Below are positions 33,176 to 42,666 of a DNA stretch of 64,000 bases, piece by piece. A program made the position numbers and the translations under genes. The notes under the pieces are model-generated. The model saw only the letters and a program-made list of their open reading frames with translations. It was not told where the DNA came from and ran no database searches. Each line of letters starts with the position of its first letter. The first letter of the stretch is position 1. Source of the stretch: Nitricoxidireducens sp046726235 (lineage in GTDB: Bacteria; Pseudomonadota; Gammaproteobacteria; Burkholderiales; Rhodocyclaceae); NCBI GenBank assembly GCA_046726235.1, contig JBKPAD010000010.1, forward strand, positions 186,001-250,000, given 5' to 3'.

Positions 33176-33418
33176 GGGGTGCTCTGCTGCGCTTCGTGTC
33201 CCCCGGATCGGGCTGCGCCCGCTCCTCCTCCTTTACCTACGCGCAACAGAGCACCCCACCGTCCCGAGCGGTTGCCGCCGTGCCTCTTTTGCGGTTCAAA
33301 GGCGCTGGCGTATCCGGCCGAGGATGGCGGGTGTCCGATTCCCGCAGGTAAAGGAGGAGGACCGGGTGCAACCCGGTCCGGGGGACACGGAGGGAATCGG
33401 ACACCCGCCGTCCTCGGC
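33176..33418. repeat. Nested inverted-repeat element with complementary loops
   Basis: Occupies most of the 308-bp gap between two convergent genes. Hairpin C pairs 33176-33192 with 33241-33257 (16 of 17). Hairpin B pairs 33317-33343 with 33392-33418 (26 of 27). The loop of C holds 33196-33238 and the loop of B holds 33346-33388; these two 43-nt segments are reverse complements (39 of 43). Each also has its own inner hairpin (CGGGC-TGC-GCCCG and its counterpart), where a C-G pair in one copy is a T-A pair in the other. No believable coding content. Confidence 0.8.
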
Positions 33419-33429
33419 GCGCGCCGACC

Positions 33430-33699
33430 TCAGCCGACCTCAACCGTCGCAATCACCGCACCCTCGGCGAGTTCGGCACCTTCCTGCACGAACACCTCGA
33501 CCACAGTCCCAGCCTGCGGGCTTGGAATATCGAGCGAGACCTTGCCCGTCTCCAGCGTGATCAGGCTGTCGTCGAAGCGCACCACATCGCCCGGCTTGAC
33601 GAGCACGTCGAGCACGAACACCTGGCCGTTGGCGCAGTTGCCGCAGGTCTCCCAGCACTCGGGATACTTGGGCATGCGCACCTCGACGATGCGACCCAT
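33430..33699 (-). CDS. Stand-alone lipoyl/biotinyl-domain protein with Cys motif
   Basis: An 89-residue protein consisting of one lipoyl-type domain. The attachment site is Lys53 in ITLETGKVSLDIPSP, which suits lipoylation more than biotin (no MKM). The second half, GTVVEVFVQEGAELAEGAVIATVEV, is the mirrored half-barrel. Unusually, the N-terminal loop carries three cysteines, Cys15, Cys19 and Cys22 (PECWETCGNC), with CX3CX2C spacing. It lies 16 bp downstream of an ACT-domain regulator and near pyruvate carboxylase. It could be a carrier for an unidentified acyl or redox reaction. Confidence 0.8.
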   Translation of the reverse strand: MGRIVEVRMPKYPECWETCGNCANGQVFVLDVLVKPGDVVRFDDSLITLETGKVSLDIPSPQAGTVVEVFVQEGAELAEGAVIATVEVG

Positions 33700-33715
33700 G
33701 ACGCTGTGAGCGCCC

Positions 33716-34240
33716 TCAGACGCGGATGGTTTCGTCGAGGGTGATGTCGACCATCAGGTCGTTGGAAATCTGCTCGAGATCGCCGGTCAGCGCGCGGGCA
33801 TCGAGGTCCGGACCGGCCAGCAGCTCGGCCTCGGCGTGGAACAGCACGGCGGCCGACATCGGCGCGCTCGAGGTCCGGGTTTCCAGCTCCTCGACGTTGA
33901 CGGCATGGCGCGCCAGTACCTGCGACACCTCGCGCACGATGCCGATGCGGTCGTGGCCGATCAGCGACAGCTTGAGGCGGCGGCCCTTCGGCTGCGCCGC
34001 CTCGCCCGAGGCCTCGGCCGTCACCTTGAGGCCGGCGAGGCCCGCGAGCGCCTTCTTGAGGTCATCGACGCCGGCCGCCGGGACGGCGACCTTGACGATG
34101 CCGGCGAACTTGCCCGCCAGGCGCGACATCGAGGATTCGAGCCAGTTGCCGCGGTGGGCGCTGATGGCGGCGGCGAGTTCGCCGACGAGGCCGGGGCGGT
34201 CGTCGCCGATGACGGTCAGAATCAGGAAGGCGTCGTTCAT
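33716..34240 (-). CDS. Tandem ACT-domain regulator (GcvR-like)
   Basis: A 174-residue cytosolic protein of two ACT domains: NDAFLILTVIGDDRPGLVGELAAAISAHRGNW (about 1-80) and LKLSLIGHDRIGIVREVSQVLARHAVNVEELE (about 90-170). This is the layout of GcvR, the glycine-cleavage repressor accessory protein, which senses glycine and inhibits GcvA. The gcv genes lie 17 kb away in this window, but their visible control is a riboswitch and no GcvA is present here, so the GcvR role is only a suggestion. It probably shares a transcript with the lipoyl-domain gene. Confidence 0.75.
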   Translation of the reverse strand: MNDAFLILTVIGDDRPGLVGELAAAISAHRGNWLESSMSRLAGKFAGIVKVAVPAAGVDDLKKALAGLAGLKVTAEASGEAAQPKGRRLKLSLIGHDRIGIVREVSQVLARHAVNVEELETRTSSAPMSAAVLFHAEAELLAGPDLDARALTGDLEQISNDLMVDITLDETIRV

Positions 34241-34504
34241 GGGAGCGGATTCCGTGGGAAAGGGCGCATTCTCGCCGAATCGGCCGCCGCCGCGCGCTGC
34301 ACCGCAAAAATATCGGCTCAAGCCTCTGTATTCCTTCAGCTTGTTCGATACAATCCGCCCTATCCCATTGGGGATATCGCCGGCCGGATTCGGCCAAGCC
34401 GCCACAAGCGCGCGGGCATCCCGGCGAACCCCGTGTCTGCAGTCACCAATCCCATAGATTTCATGCGTGCGACAGCCTTGCGGCTTCGCACCAAGGAGCT
34501 TGTC

Positions 34505-37500
34505 GTGAAGAAAATCCGTAGCCTGCTCGTCGCCAACCGCAGCGAGATCGCCATCCGCGTGATGCGCGCCGCCAGCGAGATGGGCATCCGCACCGTCGGC
34601 ATCTACGCCAACGAAGACCGTTTCGCGCTGCACCGCTTCAAGGCCGACGAGAGCTACCTCGTCGGCGAGGGCAAGAAGCCGATCGCCGCCTACCTCGACA
34701 TCGAGGACATCCTGCGCGTGGCGAAAGAGGCGAAGGTCGACGCGATCCATCCGGGCTACGGCTTCCTGTCCGAGAACCCCGAGTTCGCCGAGGCTTGCGC
34801 GCGCGAAGGCATCGTCTTCATCGGCCCGACGCCTGAGGTCATGCGCACGCTCGGCAACAAGGTCTCGGCGCGGCAGGCGGCGATGGGGGCCGGCGTACCC
34901 GTGGTGCCGGCGACCGGCGCCTTGCCCGACGATCCCGCCGAGATCCGCCGCATGGCGAAGGAAGTCGGCTATCCGCTGATGCTCAAGGCGAGCTGGGGCG
35001 GCGGTGGCCGCGGCATGCGCGCCATCGAATCCGAAGCGCAGCTCGACGAGCAGGTCGCGGCCGGCAAGCGCGAGGCGCTGGCGGCCTTCGGCAACGGCGA
35101 GGTCTATCTCGAGAAGCTGGTGCGCCGCGCGCGCCACGTCGAAGTGCAGGTGCTCGGCGACACGCACGGCAACCTGATCCATCTGTTCGAGCGCGACTGC
35201 TCGGTGCAGCGTCGCAACCAGAAGGTGGTCGAGCGCGCTCCGGCGCCGTATCTCGACGACATGCGCCGCGGCGCGCTGTGCGAATCGGCGCTCAAGCTGT
35301 GCCGCAAGGTCGGCTACACGCACGCCGGCACGGTCGAGTTCCTGATGGACGCGGACAGCGGCGAGTTCTATTTCATCGAGGTCAATCCGCGCGTCCAGGT
35401 CGAGCACACGGTGACCGAGGAAGTGACCGGCGTCGACGTCGTCAAGGCGCAGATCAACGTCAGCCAGGGCGCGAAGATCGGCGATCCCGACTACGGCATC
35501 CCGGCGCAGAAGGACGTGCGCCTTCACGGCCACGCGCTGCAGTGCCGCGTCACGACGGAAGATCCGGAAAAGAACTTCACGCCCGACTACGGTCGCATCA
35601 CCGCCTATCGCAGCGCCGCCGGCTTCGGCGTGCGCCTTGACGGCGGCACGGCCTACAGCGGCGCCATCATCACGCCGTTCTTCGATTCGCTGCTGGTCAA
35701 GGTCACCGCCTGGGGCCACGACCCGGCCGAGGCCATCGGCCGCATGGACCGCGCGCTGCGCGAGTTCCGCATCCGCGGCATCTCGACCAACCTGCAGTTC
35801 CTCGAGAACGTCATCCGCCATCCGCAGTTCCAGAAGGGCGAGTGCATCACGCGCTTCATCGACGACACGCCGGAGCTGTTCCACTTCCCGGTGCGTCGCG
35901 ACCGCGCCACGCGCCTGCTGCGCTTCATCGGCGAAGTCGCCGTCAACGGCAACCCGGAGATGAAGGGCCGCAAGAAGCCCGAGCACGCGCTGGCGCCGGC
36001 GATGAAGCCCAAGCGCGGCATGGGCCACGGCCCGATCCCCGAGGGCACGCGCGACCGCCTCAAGGCGCTCGGACCCGCCGGCTTCTCGAAGTGGTTGCGC
36101 GACAACCCGCAGGTGATGCTGACCGACACCAGCATGCGCGACGCCCACCAGTCGCTGTTCGCCACGCGCATGCGCAGCCGCGACATGATCGACATCGCGC
36201 CGTATTACGCGCGCATGCTGCCGAACCTGCTGTCGATGGAATGCTGGGGCGGCGCCACCTTCGACGTCGCCATGCGCTTCCTCAAGGAAGACCCGTGGCA
36301 GCGCCTCGCCGACCTGCGCGAGCGCGTGCCGAACGTGCCGTTCCAGATGTTGCTGCGCTCGGCGAACGCCGTCGGCTACGCCAACTATCCGGACAACGTC
36401 GTCAAGTTCTTCGTGCGCCAGGCGGCCGAAGCCGGCATGGACATCTTCCGCGTCTTCGACTCGCTGAACTGGGTCGACAACATGCGCGTGGCGATGGATG
36501 CGGTGATCGAGTCCGGCGGCGTCTGCGAAGGCGCCATCTGCTACACCGGCGACATCTTCGACACCAACCGGCCGAAGTTCGACCTCAAGTACTACGTGAC
36601 GATGGCCAAGCAGCTCGAGAAGGCCGGCGCGCACATCCTCGGCATCAAGGACATGGCCGGCGTCTGCCGTCCGCGCGCGATCCGCACGCTGGTCAAGGCG
36701 CTGCGAGACGAGACCGGTCTGCCGATCCACTTCCATACGCACGACACCTCGGGCATCGCTGCCGCCTCGGTGCTGGCGGCGGCGGAGGCGGGCATCGACG
36801 CCGTCGACGGCGCGCTCGACTCGCTCTCGGGCCTGACCTCGCAGCCGAACCTGACCTCGATCGCCGACGCGCTCGCCGGCACCGAGCGCGCGCCGAACGT
36901 CGACACCGGCGCCATGCGCGAACTCTCCGACTACTGGGAGGGCGTGCGCCGCTTCTACGCGCCCTTCGAGGCCGACATCCGCGCCGGCACTTCCGACGTC
37001 TATCACCACGAGATGCCCGGCGGCCAATACACCAACCTGCGCGAGCAGGCGCGCGGCATGGGCCTCGAGCACCGCTGGCCGGAGATCTCGCGTGCCTATG
37101 CTGACGTCAACCGCCTGTTCGGCGACATCGTCAAGGTGACGCCGACCTCGAAGGTCGTCGGCGACATGGCGATCTTCATGGTCGCCAACGATCTCACGCC
37201 CGAGGAAGTCGAGGACCCGGCGCGCGAGATTGCCTTCCCCGAGTCCGTCGTCTCGCTGTTCAAGGGCGAGCTCGGCCGTCCGCCCGAGGGCTTCCCCAAG
37301 GCGCTGTCGAACAAGATCCTGCAGGGCAAGGCTCCGCTCGCCGACCGGCCGGGCAAGGACCTGCCGCCCGTCGACCTGGATGCCGAGCGCGCCAAGGCAG
37401 AGAAGGCCGTCGGCCGCCACCTCAACGACAACGACCTCGCCTCCTACCTGATGTATCCGAAAGTGTTCGCCGAGTTCGCCGCCCACCAGAGCCACTACGG

Positions 37501-37960
37501 CCACGTCGACCTGCTGCCGACGCCGGTGTTCTTCAACGGCCTCAACCCCGGCGAGGAAATCTCGGTCGACATCGATCCGGGCAAGAGCCTGGTCATCCGC
37601 CTGCAGGGCACGGCCGACATCGTTGACGACGAGGGCGAAGGCAAGAAGCTGTTCTTCGAACTCAACGGCCAGCCGCGCCACCTGCGCGTCGCCAAGGCCG
37701 GCGCCGCCGGCGGGCTGCGCTCGCGGCCGAAGGCAGAGGAGGGCAACGCCGACCACGTCGGCGCGCCGATGCCGGGAAGCGTCGTTACCGTGTCGGTCAA
37801 GGCCGGGCAGAAGGTGCGCCGCGGCGACCCGCTGGTGTCGATCGAGGCGATGAAAATGGAAACCGTCGTGCGTTCCGACCGCGACGGCACGGTCGCCGAG
37901 GTCCATGCCGCGCCCGGCATGGCGGTCAGCCCGAAGGACCTGCTGATCCGCTTCGGCTAG
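34505..37960 (+). CDS. pyc: Pyruvate carboxylase
   Basis: A 1151-residue single-chain pyruvate carboxylase making oxaloacetate from pyruvate, bicarbonate and ATP. In order: biotin carboxylase domain (KKIRSLLVANRSEIAIRVMRA, KASWGGGGRGMR, FIEVNPRVQVEHTVTEEVTG), carboxyltransferase (DTSMRDAHQSLFATRMR, GGATFDVAMRF, HFHTHDTSG), and C-terminal biotinyl domain with Lys1117 in EAMKMET. GTG start 34505 is chosen for AAGGAG 8 bp upstream. A TACAAT box at 34349-34354 is a weak promoter candidate. It would feed lactate-derived pyruvate from the downstream operon into the TCA cycle. Confidence 0.95.
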   Translation: MKKIRSLLVANRSEIAIRVMRAASEMGIRTVGIYANEDRFALHRFKADESYLVGEGKKPIAAYLDIEDILRVAKEAKVDAIHPGYGFLSENPEFAEACAREGIVFIGPTPEVMRTLGNKVSARQAAMGAGVPVVPATGALPDDPAEIRRMAKEVGYPLMLKASWGGGGRGMRAIESEAQLDEQVAAGKREALAAFGNGEVYLEKLVRRARHVEVQVLGDTHGNLIHLFERDCSVQRRNQKVVERAPAPYLDDMRRGALCESALKLCRKVGYTHAGTVEFLMDADSGEFYFIEVNPRVQVEHTVTEEVTGVDVVKAQINVSQGAKIGDPDYGIPAQKDVRLHGHALQCRVTTEDPEKNFTPDYGRITAYRSAAGFGVRLDGGTAYSGAIITPFFDSLLVKVTAWGHDPAEAIGRMDRALREFRIRGISTNLQFLENVIRHPQFQKGECITRFIDDTPELFHFPVRRDRATRLLRFIGEVAVNGNPEMKGRKKPEHALAPAMKPKRGMGHGPIPEGTRDRLKALGPAGFSKWLRDNPQVMLTDTSMRDAHQSLFATRMRSRDMIDIAPYYARMLPNLLSMECWGGATFDVAMRFLKEDPWQRLADLRERVPNVPFQMLLRSANAVGYANYPDNVVKFFVRQAAEAGMDIFRVFDSLNWVDNMRVAMDAVIESGGVCEGAICYTGDIFDTNRPKFDLKYYVTMAKQLEKAGAHILGIKDMAGVCRPRAIRTLVKALRDETGLPIHFHTHDTSGIAAASVLAAAEAGIDAVDGALDSLSGLTSQPNLTSIADALAGTERAPNVDTGAMRELSDYWEGVRRFYAPFEADIRAGTSDVYHHEMPGGQYTNLREQARGMGLEHRWPEISRAYADVNRLFGDIVKVTPTSKVVGDMAIFMVANDLTPEEVEDPAREIAFPESVVSLFKGELGRPPEGFPKALSNKILQGKAPLADRPGKDLPPVDLDAERAKAEKAVGRHLNDNDLASYLMYPKVFAEFAAHQSHYGHVDLLPTPVFFNGLNPGEEISVDIDPGKSLVIRLQGTADIVDDEGEGKKLFFELNGQPRHLRVAKAGAAGGLRSRPKAEEGNADHVGAPMPGSVVTVSVKAGQKVRRGDPLVSIEAMKMETVVRSDRDGTVAEVHAAPGMAVSPKDLLIRFG

Positions 37961-39744
37961 TTCGCCAGCAGCGCGTCGGCGCTCATGCCGACGCGCACGT
38001 TGCCCCAGAGCTGGCCGCGGATGCGGATCGGCATGGCGATGTCGCAGAGGATCTCGCCCGTGTCGCGCAGGTAGGTGCGCAGCAGCAGCGGCTGCTCGTT
38101 CTTCGCCGCGCGCAGCTCGCCGGGATTCTCGAACTTGCGGCAGGTGCGGTTGCCGACGAGGTCGGCGGCGTCATCGCCGGTCAGCGGCTTCGAGAACTTC
38201 AGGTTGTGCGCCGACAGGTAGCCGTCGCTGTTCACGCCGACGGCATAGGCGCAGCCGGGAATCGCACCCAGGCATTCCTCGAGCAGCTTCTGGCAACGTC
38301 GCGTGTATTCGTCGCCCCAGGCGACGCGGTACTTCTGCGGCTTGGTCTTGCCGACCGGCTGGTAGTTGCGGTCATCGACCCTGATGCCCTCGGCCGCCAT
38401 CTTGTCGAGCGCGGCCTGCAACTGGTCACGGAAGATGCGCGTGCGGTCCACGACATGGTCGAAGGCGCCGCGGCCGATCTTGAAGCGCGAGATCAACTCC
38501 TGCACGGCTTCCGTCGACTCGGACAGTCCCGCGGTGCGCTTCTCGGAATCCTCCATGTGCTGGGCGACGTCGCCGGAAAGGTCGTGGATCAGGTTCACGT
38601 TGTCGTGCACCTGGCCGTTGGTCGACGACAGTTCCTCCATCGCCGCGGCGATGTGCAGCAGCTGTTCGCCGGTGCGCTCGAAGTCGCCGACCATGGCCTG
38701 GAACTGGACCGCGGAGCGGCCGACGACCGCGCGCGTGTGCTGCACGTCGGCGTTGATCTCGTCGTTCTCGGCGCGCGTGCTGCCGACCTGGGTCAGCATG
38801 GCGGCGATATTGCCGGTGATCTCGGCGGTCGCGGTGTTGACGCGCTCGGCGAGCTTGCGCACTTCGTCGGCGACGACGGCGAAGCCGCGGCCGGCCTCGC
38901 CGGCGCGCGCCGCCTCGATGGCGGCGTTGAGCGCCAGCAGGTTGGTCTGGTCGGCCACCTCGCGGATCAGCACGGCGAACTGGTTGACGGCCTCGGAGCG
39001 GCGCGAGAGGTCGTCGACGGTATGGTTGAAGCGCAGCACCTTCTCGCCGACGCCGTTGATGCGCGCCGCGATCTCCTGCATCTCGCGCAGCGAGACGCGC
39101 GCGTTCTCGAGGTTGACGCTGGTCGAATCCGAAATCACCTGCGTGCTGCGCGAGACCTCGTCGATGGCGCGCGTCGCCTCGGTGCTGGCGGTGAACACGT
39201 GCTCGGTGATCTCGCCCTGGCGGCGCGCGCTGGCGACGGTGTCGTCGAGGCGCGTCTTGACGCGCACGGCGTCGCGCGCGATCGACACGCTGGCCTTGCG
39301 CACCTCGCCGATGATCTGGCGCATCTTGTCGGCGAAGCGGTTGTAGCTCGCCGCCATGTCGCGGAATTCGTCGTGGGTCAGCAGCGGCAGGTCGCGCGAG
39401 AAATCGCCTTCGCCGGCGGCGATCTCGTCGAAGGTTCGGGTGACGATGCGCACCGGGCGCACGATCAGGTGGCGCAGGAACAGGATCTGGCCGACGTTCC
39501 AGATCAGCGCGAAGGCCGTCAGCACCAGCATGGCGACGAAGCCGCCTTCGAGCGAGGCGTCGATGCGCTGCGCGATCTCGGGCGCCACGCGCCCCTCGGC
39601 CAGCGCCGCGGCGATGCCGCGCTTCTGGTCCTGGTAGATGCCCAGGTAGGCGAGGTCGATGACGAACAGCAGCAGGAAGCTGCACAGCTTCTTGGTCAGG
39701 CTGTTCCAGAATAGCTTCTCGACCGATTCATAGAGCGTGCTCAT
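37957..39744 (-). CDS. Methyl-accepting chemotaxis protein with C-terminal sensor domain
   Basis: A 595-residue chemoreceptor. Two transmembrane segments (about 20-37 and 70-90) enclose only about 30 periplasmic residues. HAMP follows, then the signalling domain with the hairpin tip NQTNLLALNAAIEAARAGE-type sequence (VADQTNLLALNAAIEAARAG). After about residue 440 comes a 150-residue cytosolic domain with CLGAIPGCAYAVGVNSDGYLSAHN and MPIRIRGQLWGNVRVGM, Cache/PAS-like, which is the likely sensor. The gene is next to a TRAP transporter and lactate operon on the same strand; sensing of a related acid is an inference. Overlaps pyc by 4 bp, convergent. Confidence 0.88.
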   Translation of the reverse strand: MSTLYESVEKLFWNSLTKKLCSFLLLFVIDLAYLGIYQDQKRGIAAALAEGRVAPEIAQRIDASLEGGFVAMLVLTAFALIWNVGQILFLRHLIVRPVRIVTRTFDEIAAGEGDFSRDLPLLTHDEFRDMAASYNRFADKMRQIIGEVRKASVSIARDAVRVKTRLDDTVASARRQGEITEHVFTASTEATRAIDEVSRSTQVISDSTSVNLENARVSLREMQEIAARINGVGEKVLRFNHTVDDLSRRSEAVNQFAVLIREVADQTNLLALNAAIEAARAGEAGRGFAVVADEVRKLAERVNTATAEITGNIAAMLTQVGSTRAENDEINADVQHTRAVVGRSAVQFQAMVGDFERTGEQLLHIAAAMEELSSTNGQVHDNVNLIHDLSGDVAQHMEDSEKRTAGLSESTEAVQELISRFKIGRGAFDHVVDRTRIFRDQLQAALDKMAAEGIRVDDRNYQPVGKTKPQKYRVAWGDEYTRRCQKLLEECLGAIPGCAYAVGVNSDGYLSAHNLKFSKPLTGDDAADLVGNRTCRKFENPGELRAAKNEQPLLLRTYLRDTGEILCDIAMPIRIRGQLWGNVRVGMSADALLAN

Positions 39745-39789
39745 GTTCTCCTCCGGATGTTCCGGGTCTGCGCCCGGTCTTCAGATGTC

Positions 39790-39816
39790 GCGGAGCCCCG
39801 CCGGGCGGGGCTCCGC
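39790..39816 (-). terminator. Hairpin after dctP
   Basis: A perfect GCGGAGCCCC / GGGGCTCCGC stem with a 7-nt loop, 9 bp after the dctP stop on the minus strand. It lacks a T-tract, so it may be a weak terminator or an mRNA 3' stabiliser between the transporter operon and the chemoreceptor. Confidence 0.5.
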
Positions 39817-39824
39817 AGCCCGCG

Positions 39825-40922
<1,098 letters not shown>

Positions 40923-40992
40923 CTTTGTTTCTCCTCTCTCCATGACTCCCTCGCGGGATTGAATGGCGCGGCGAAGCCGCGCCGGTTGTTGA

Positions 40993-42666
40993 CTACTTCG
41001 CGTCCTTGAACAGCTTGTCCAGGGATTTGTCCTCGGCAGCCTGCGGATCGGCCGGGGCGCCGGGCGGGCCGCCGAAATCGAGCTTCTCGCCGCCCGAGTC
41101 GGGCACCACGATCTCGACCTTGTCGATGTCGACGACCGCCTGCTTGTCGATCCCCGAGGTGACGAGCTCGGGGAAGACGATCACGATCGCGACCATGATC
41201 ATCTGGATCACGACGAAGGGCACCGCGCCCCAGTAGATCTCCGTGGTCTTGACCTTCGGCGGCGCCACCGAGCGCAGGTAGAACAGCGCGAAGCCGAACG
41301 GCGGGTGCATGAACGAGGTCTGCATGTTGACCGCCAGCAGCACGCCGAACCAGACTAGGTCGATGCCGAGCTTGTCGGCGACGGGGCCGAGCAGCGGCAC
41401 GACGATGAACGACAGCTCGAAGAAATCGAGGAAGAAGGCGAGCACGAAGATCAGCACGTTGACGATGATCAGGAAGCCGATCTGGCCGCCCGGCAGGTCG
41501 GACAGCAGGTGCTCGACCCAGACGTGGCCGTTCACGCCGTAGAAGGTCAGCGAGAACACGCGCGCGCCGACGAGGATGAAGACGACGAAGGTGGTCAGCT
41601 TGGCCGTCGAATCCATCGCCTGACGCATCAGCCTGAGGCTCAGGCGCTTGCGGCCGGTCGCCATCAGCAGCGCGCCGAGCGCGCCCATGGCGCCGCCCTC
41701 GGTCGGCGTCGCGACGCCGAGGAAGATGGTGCCGAGCACGAGGAAGATCAGCCCCAGCGGCGGGATCAGCACGAAGGTCACGCGCTCGGCCATGCGCGAG
41801 AGCAGGTTCAGGCGCAGCAGCTTGTTGATCACCGCCAGCACGAAGGCAACGCCGACGCCGACCGACATGGCGACGACGATGGTCTCGTCCGTCGGCGCGT
41901 CGGCCTTGTAGAGCTTGGCGAAGGCGATCGCCGCCGCCGTCGACAGCACGGTCAGGATGCCGAGCGAGCGCAGGCCGGCCGAGCCGTCGTCCTCCTTGAT
42001 GGTGCGCGCGGCGGCGGGCAGCGCCGGCGCCCATTGCGGCTTGACCAGCGTCACCAGCAGCACGTAGCCGATGTAGAGGCCGGTCAGCACGAAGCCGGGG
42101 ATGAAGGCGCCCTTGTACATGTCGCCGACCGACTTGCCGAGCTGGTCGGCCATGATGATCAGCACCAGCGACGGCGGGATGATTTGCGCCAGCGTGCCCG
42201 AGGCGGCGATGACGCCCGAGGCCAGGCGCCGGTCGTAGCCGTAGCGCATCATGATCGGCAGCGAGATCAGGCCCATCGAGATCACCGAGGCGGCGACGAC
42301 GCCGGTGGTCGCCGCGAGCATGGCGCCGACGAAGATCACCGCGTAGGCCAGCCCGCCGCGGATCGGGCCGAACAGCTGGCCGATGGTCTCGAGCAGATCC
42401 TCGGCCATGCCGGAGCGTTCGAGGATCAGGCCCATGAAGGTGAAGAACGGGATCGCCAGCAGCGTCTCGTTGTTCATGACGCCGAACACGCGCTCGGGCA
42501 GCGTGCCGAAGAGTTCCGGCGGCAGCAGGCCGAGCTGGATGCCGATCAGGCCGAAGACGATGCCGTTGGCGGCCAGCGAGAAGGCGACCGGATAGCCGAG
42601 CAGCAGGAAGATCACCAGCGAGGCGAAGATGATCGGCGCCATGTTGGCGGCAAGGAAGGCGGTCAT
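40993..42666 (-). CDS. dctM: TRAP transporter large permease
   Basis: A 557-residue inner-membrane protein with a dozen or more hydrophobic segments, the ion-coupled transport subunit. FLLLGYPVAFSLAANG, IPFFTFMGLILERSGMAEDLL, ASGTLAQIIPPSLVLIIMADQ and TPTEGGAMGALGALL are family hallmarks. It is longer than typical DctM (about 430) because of a central insert (about 210-300, with an extra hydrophobic pair) and a hydrophilic Pro/Asp-rich C-terminal tail of about 50 residues. ATG 42666 overlaps the dctQ stop by 4 bp. Confidence 0.92.
   Translation of the reverse strand: MTAFLAANMAPIIFASLVIFLLLGYPVAFSLAANGIVFGLIGIQLGLLPPELFGTLPERVFGVMNNETLLAIPFFTFMGLILERSGMAEDLLETIGQLFGPIRGGLAYAVIFVGAMLAATTGVVAASVISMGLISLPIMMRYGYDRRLASGVIAASGTLAQIIPPSLVLIIMADQLGKSVGDMYKGAFIPGFVLTGLYIGYVLLVTLVKPQWAPALPAAARTIKEDDGSAGLRSLGILTVLSTAAAIAFAKLYKADAPTDETIVVAMSVGVGVAFVLAVINKLLRLNLLSRMAERVTFVLIPPLGLIFLVLGTIFLGVATPTEGGAMGALGALLMATGRKRLSLRLMRQAMDSTAKLTTFVVFILVGARVFSLTFYGVNGHVWVEHLLSDLPGGQIGFLIIVNVLIFVLAFFLDFFELSFIVVPLLGPVADKLGIDLVWFGVLLAVNMQTSFMHPPFGFALFYLRSVAPPKVKTTEIYWGAVPFVVIQMIMVAIVIVFPELVTSGIDKQAVVDIDKVEIVVPDSGGEKLDFGGPPGAPADPQAAEDKSLDKLFKDAK

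Noticed and set aside
33430..33699. CX3CX2C in the lipoyl protein read as a radical SAM motif
   Set aside because: The protein is only 89 residues with a lipoyl fold; no barrel or SAM-binding elements exist.
33168..33709. Open frames in the nested palindrome at 33.2-33.4 kb
   Set aside because: Low-complexity products of the inverted repeats, without ribosome sites or domains.
33716..37906. A 1396-codon minus-strand open frame covering pyruvate carboxylase
   Set aside because: Only its C-terminal 174 codons (33716-34240) are a real gene, the ACT regulator; the rest is antisense to pyc.
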